Notes under the pieces: generated by a model
Told to the model about the DNA's origin: nothing
The model's database searches: none
The model's input: only the letters and a program-made list of their open reading frames with translations
Translations under genes and position numbers: made by a program
DNA from: Baffinella frigidus
Taxonomy: Eukaryota; Cryptophyceae; Cryptomonadales; Baffinellaceae
Length of the DNA: 11,635 bases
Direction: 5' to 3'
Assembly (NCBI GenBank): GCA_026770585.1
Contig: MU646340.1
Coordinates: forward strand, 33,704-45,338
Part shown: positions 8,427-11,635 of the stretch, one piece after another
Numbering within the stretch: the stretch's first letter is position 1
Layout of the letters: every line of letters starts with the position of its first letter

Positions 8427-8552
8427 CGTGTACAGGGGTACCTCGCCCATAAGAAACCGCCCTTCCCCCCAGCTAGGACCACCTTATGACCCCAGACATA
8501 GCCCTACTGTAGGGTCCTTGCAAGGGGCGGTTTCTTATGAGCGAGGCATCCC
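8427..8552. mobile_element. Short terminal-inverted-repeat element family B, copy 1
   Basis: The left arm (8435-8465, with ACCTCGCCCATAAGAAACCG) and right arm (8521-8552, with CGGTTTCTTATGAGCGAGG) are inverted copies with a few mismatches, and the inner bases CCCTT/AAGGG extend the stem. Total size is about 120 bp with no ORF. It lies in the intergenic region between the CDC14 and HECT genes. The left arm matches a second copy at 1231-1263. Confidence 0.7.
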
Positions 8553-9131
8553 TTTTCTGTTTCGATGTGCATGCGCTCTCAACTCATGCAGGGCCCTCAT
8601 GAAAGCTCAACTTCCAGGGGACAGGATTAATGTGTTGACCGTTGCGGTGCGGTCACAAATCCATATATTTTACAACGTGTTTTCACATCCTGCTTCCCAC
8701 TCACAACTCAACGGCGCCAGTCCTGGCTTCCGATCGTGATTTGAAGAAGCAGCTCGCGCAGACGTGGTGAGCGGGGACCCTGGCACTCTCAGCGCCGACC
8801 GACGACGTGCCTTCTGGGGAGTCCCTCCGGCCATCCTACACGGGATTATATCCCCAGATGCCTCTGGACATCTCAGCGGAAATGTGAGGACACTAGTCCA
8901 GGACGAACCTCATAAGGCTCGTGGTCTCCGTTGGAATACAACCTTGGAATTCAGAGAGGGTTCCAAAGGGCCGTCAACTCCCAGCCTCCGCCCCTTGGAA
9001 ATCCTCCCAGATGAGGCCGACGGGGAACTCTCGACGCCGGGAGAAATGGATCTCTCCACTTGAGGCCACGAGACTCTCAAGGACTCTCAGCTGCAGTCTC
9101 AGAGACTCTCAGCGCCAGGCGAACAATCCTA

Positions 9132-9252
9132 GAGGCAACTTCTGGGCAAATCGATGGTTTCTCAAGTCAACCCCCATACGAATGCACCCGGAATCCAGCA
9201 TTCGTGGGGGATTGACTTAAGATTTGCAGCTAAGTTGCCTGCAGGGTGGGAG
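9132..9252 (+). mobile_element. Foldback (MITE-like) element family A, copy 2
   Basis: Matches the copy at 2054-2177 along its whole length (GAGGCAACT..TGGGCAAATCGATGG ... GGATTGACTTAAGATTTGC ... GGGTGGGAG). Its ends GAGGCAACTT and AAGTTGCCTG are inverted copies. It stops 4 bp short of the HECT stop codon on the opposite strand, so the HECT 3' UTR would begin in this hairpin. Confidence 0.7.
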
Positions 9253-9256
9253 ACGC

Positions 9257-11162
9257 TCAGCGGAGGCCGAAGCCGTCCCCGCCGTCGTAGAGAGCCATGG
9301 CCAGGCTGCTGGCGAGATACTCCTTGGTGGGGTACGGCGGGAGGAGGAGCTCGTTGAAGCACGTGTTTGCCTGCCGCCAGCGCCGGACCAGGCACACGTC
9401 AGCGAGTTTCCAACGAATCTCGGTACGTAATTGCTGACATCGAACACAGCGTCTCAACGCTACAAGGCCCGCGTGCCACACGACAACCTTGCATCCTGAG
9501 ATGCGTAGATACCCACGGTTGGCCTACCAGCCCAGGGCACACCCGGTGTTGGCCTACCACCGCGGCCGGATCAGGCAAGTGTCACTAGCAACCTGACAAT
9601 CTGTCTGTCAGTCAGCCAGACGGTCGATGGGTTTAGGGTTTAGGGTTCAGGGTTTAGGGTTTAGGGTTTAGGGTTCAGGGTTTAGGGTTCAGGGTTTAGG
9701 GTTTAGGGTGTAGGGTTTAGGGTTTAGGGTTTAGGGTTTAGGGTTTAGGGTTTAGGGTTTAGGGGTTAGGGGTTAGGGGTTAGGGGTTAGGGTTTAGGGT
9801 GTAGGGTGTAGGGTTTAGGGTCTAGGGTTACGAGAGGCGGGCCTGATTGGTGCAGGCAGGCCAGCCCTGATTGCTGGCTGGCTGGGAGCAGCGCCATCCA
9901 TGCTAGGTCTTTCGTAAATTGGGTCCCTCCAAGACGCGCTGGTACTCACTTGCGTGTTCCCTCAGGACGCGCCCGTACTAACCCAAGACGCGCCAGTACT
10001 AAGGCGACCCTCTTTTTGGGCAGCCGTGAGAGGGTACCTGGGGCAGGCGCGTGCAGTCCGAAACCCGGATGATCTGGAACTTCCTCGGACCGTTGGCCCC
10101 AAAGAGTGCGCTGAATCCAGCCGTCGGCACCTTGCTTGTGCCTGTCACGAACTGCAGCAGCCGCGCCCGCATTTCCTGCACCACGCGACGGTTGAGGATT
10201 CACGTCAACTAGGTAGTGAGGATGCGCGGCAGGGCCCTGTCTCTGAAGGCGATGCATCATCTGCATCGCCGGGAATCACCTCAAGTGGGCAGCACGAGCC
10301 TTGCTCCGCGACAGCGGGAGTGTACAGCGCGAAATGAATTCTGGAGCTCCCGGATGGCGATGGCTGTATGCATCCCCTCCACTCCCCTACCCTACCTTAC
10401 CCTACTCGGGTTACACTGTGCCAGCACTACCACTTGGTGGGTTCCGAGGGTTTCGGTGACTCCGGGTTCCGGGATGTTACGTGACCAATTTGCACTAGAA
10501 AAATCCCCAAAGTTAATTGTCTTCAGATAAGTTGACTTTTGATGAAAGGTTCGTATTCCAGCGTGTGAAAGTAGAAAGGGTGTGGGGGGGTCAGAATCGG
10601 CACCTGGTCCCAGTCTTCAAGAAGCTCCCAAAGCCAGCAAATCACTTCCGAATCCTCCGCGTACCCCGCCTGTCCATTTCGGGTTTCAGGGTTGGGGTTC
10701 GCCCTAGCTGTGACGATGCCGTGCCAAGTACTGTCGGCGTGTGCACCAGGCCAATCAGGACGGTGCGTGAGCACTCCTTGATGGTTATTGAGCACTATTG
10801 ACGTCAAGCGTCTGTTAACGAGGCTGCGCGTGCACTCCGAACCTTCTGGTGCACGCTCCAGTACAAAGAGCGAACGCACCATGCCACACCCGACAGTTTC
10901 CCACAGGAGTCCCGAGGGACTCGGAGCACGAAAGTGACTTTGGCAGCACGAAAGTGACTTTGGCGGGAAGAGCACGGAAGTGACTTTGGCAAAGCGCGTA
11001 GGGCTGGGCGGCTTTCCACGCTTGCACCGCGCAGCACCACTGTCGAGGCTAGCTTGTCCGTCACCCCTGGGGTGGGAGAGGGGGGGGCACCTTGTACTCG
11101 CAGTTGGCTTTCCACTCGATGATGTCGATCACTGGGAGGCCGCACAGCAGGAGTTCCAACTC
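9257..11162 (-). CDS. HECT-domain E3 ubiquitin-protein ligase, C-terminal four exons (5' part missing)
   Basis: Exons on the minus strand: 11162-11091, 10669-10604, 10175-10038 and 9370-9257, all joined in phase 0 with GT-AG borders, giving 129 residues and a TGA at 9259-9257. The spliced product reads as the end of a HECT domain: [20 protein letters not shown], then the [15 protein letters not shown] block, then [19 protein letters not shown], then [20 protein letters not shown], ending GFGLR. The active-site cysteine (TCFN; codon 9361-9359) accepts ubiquitin from the E2 as a thioester. The phenylalanine at -4 from the C-terminus, needed in many HECT ligases, is present. The E2-binding N-lobe and the substrate-binding region lie upstream; no exon for them is visible in 11163-11635. 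Introns carry a telomeric-repeat block, a dispersed repeat and a short tandem repeat. The subfamily cannot be set from this piece. Confidence 0.92.
9629..9832 (-). repeat. Interstitial TTTAGGG array inside the last HECT intron
   Basis: About 200 bp of TTTAGGG units read on the plus strand, with TTCAGGG, TGTAGGG and a run of GTTAGGG/GGTTAGGGG variants at 9762-9800. It lies within intron 10037-9371 of the minus-strand HECT gene, so the sense strand is (CCCTAAA)n, as in the other two genes. Unlike those, it fills only about a third of its intron. Confidence 0.95.
10444..10568 (+). repeat. Dispersed repeat family C, copy 2
   Basis: Second copy of the element at 1447-1570, about 70-75% alike by eye. 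It lies in the HECT intron between 10603 and 10176. Both copies are therefore intronic and antisense to a minus-strand gene. Confidence 0.65.
10925..10990. repeat. 20-bp tandem repeat, three units
   Basis: AGCACGAAAGTGACTTTGGC occurs at 10925-10944 and 10945-10964, and with one change at 10971-10990. It lies in the HECT intron between 11090 and 10670. Confidence 0.85.
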
Positions 11163-11540
11163 CTGAATTGGTGGTAATGAAAAAGTTATTGTAAGTTAAG
11201 AAATAATTAGAGAAAACTGCAATTTAAAAATTTGACAACACACGGAAGGTCGGTGTGCGGGTGGGTGAGACCAACACTGCACGCGAGGGTGCAGGCGAGG
11301 CGTCGCGAGTAACTAGGGAGTAGGGCACATGAGGTCTTGAGCAGCAGGCATGCGCAAGGCGGACGGGGAGGCGGGGTGCTGCACTTCAAATCCAGGTGCT
11401 CTTTCTCCGTCAATACAATCTTTTAGTATGTCTTTTTTTTGTTTCATATCGGTGGCAGGCAGGTGGGCGGGCAGGCGGGCGAGCGGTCGTCTTAAGCATA
11501 GACTTTTGGATCACTCATCTCTACGCTGAGAGTGATAAAA
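11163..11540. other. Upstream HECT intron or unresolved sequence
   Basis: Next to the HECT exon the minus strand is T-rich (11166-11235), as expected for a pyrimidine tract before the acceptor TTCAG at 11167-11163. The rest is GC-rich and shows no HECT-like exon on the minus strand. The preceding exon is probably outside the window. Confidence 0.5.
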
Positions 11541-11635
11541 AAGAAGAAGAAGAAGAAGAAGAAGAAGAAGAAGAAGAAGAAGAAGAAGAAGAAGAAGAAG
11601 AAGAAGAAGAAGAAGAAGAAGAAGAAGAAGAAGAA
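11541..11635. repeat. (GAA)n trinucleotide array reaching the window edge
   Basis: About 31 uninterrupted AAG/GAA units fill the last 95 bases and continue beyond the window. It follows the HECT exons on their upstream side, so on the HECT sense strand it reads (TTC)n. No exon is recognised here. Confidence 0.97.

Larger units (their letters stand above)
7981..9256. other. Intergenic region between convergent CDC14 and HECT genes
   Basis: Contains the 3' UTRs of both genes, a GTG-rich low-complexity stretch (7985-8160), family B element 8427-8552, a stretch with repeated GACTCTCAG-type units (9065-9115), and family A element 9132-9252. Open frames here are low in complexity or lack any recognisable motif. 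No AATAAA polyadenylation signal stands out. Confidence 0.6.

Noticed and set aside
7761-8450. 229-codon open frame on the minus strand
   Set aside because: It is Pro/Thr/His-rich low complexity read through the antisense of GTG-rich sequence and across the family B element and the CDC14 last exon. No domain is seen.
8338-9063. Plus-strand open frames of 99-133 codons in the intergenic region
   Set aside because: The first runs through both arms of the inverted-repeat element; the others show no motif and no splice-supported partner.
9629-9832. True chromosome end or telomere
   Set aside because: The array is flanked on both sides by exons of one HECT gene that join in phase, so it is interstitial.
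1-11635. Bacterial operon, prophage or defence system
   Set aside because: The recognisable proteins are eukaryotic (CDC14, HECT, PHD) and are interrupted by GT-AG introns. No prokaryotic gene, rRNA or tRNA was recognised.

Overview
This is a GC-rich eukaryotic nuclear window. Protein similarity appears only in short open blocks that join in frame across GT-AG introns. The repeat (TTTAGGG)n occurs three times inside the window; this telomere type is found in many green algae and plants, cryptophytes and some alveolates, so a unicellular alga or protist is likely. I cannot name the species.

Three intron-rich genes fill the window. (1) Minus strand, 3542 down to 21 and running off the left edge: a predicted nuclear protein with an acidic, lysine-motif N-terminus, a chromo-barrel-like segment and a complete C4HC3 PHD finger, in eight exons. 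(2) Plus strand, about 3997-7980: a nearly complete CDC14-family dual-specificity phosphatase in nine exons with an intact HCKAGLGRTG active site. (3) Minus strand, 11162 down to 9257, with its upstream exons beyond what I can see: the last 129 residues of a HECT E3 ubiquitin ligase C-lobe in four exons, with the catalytic cysteine and the C-terminal phenylalanine at -4. Genes 1 and 2 are divergent and share a 454-bp upstream region holding two copies of the palindrome TTTGACGTCAAA and several hairpins. Genes 2 and 3 are convergent across a 1.3-kb intergenic region with a short inverted-repeat element. These are separate eukaryotic genes, not an operon; nothing ties them into one pathway beyond a general chromatin, cell-cycle and ubiquitin theme.

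The most interesting signal is in the introns. CDC14 intron 5 (6099-6212) is almost pure (CCCTAAA)n, is flanked by a direct GGTAACA duplication, and its splicing restores the conserved protein exactly. Intron 6 of the PHD gene (588-847) is entirely degenerate telomeric repeat. A HECT intron holds a third block of about 200 bp. In all three genes the C-rich strand is the sense strand. This suggests that telomeric-repeat insertions can become spliced introns. Other introns hold dispersed inverted-repeat elements, a minisatellite, an 81-bp tandem duplication and a terminal GAA array.
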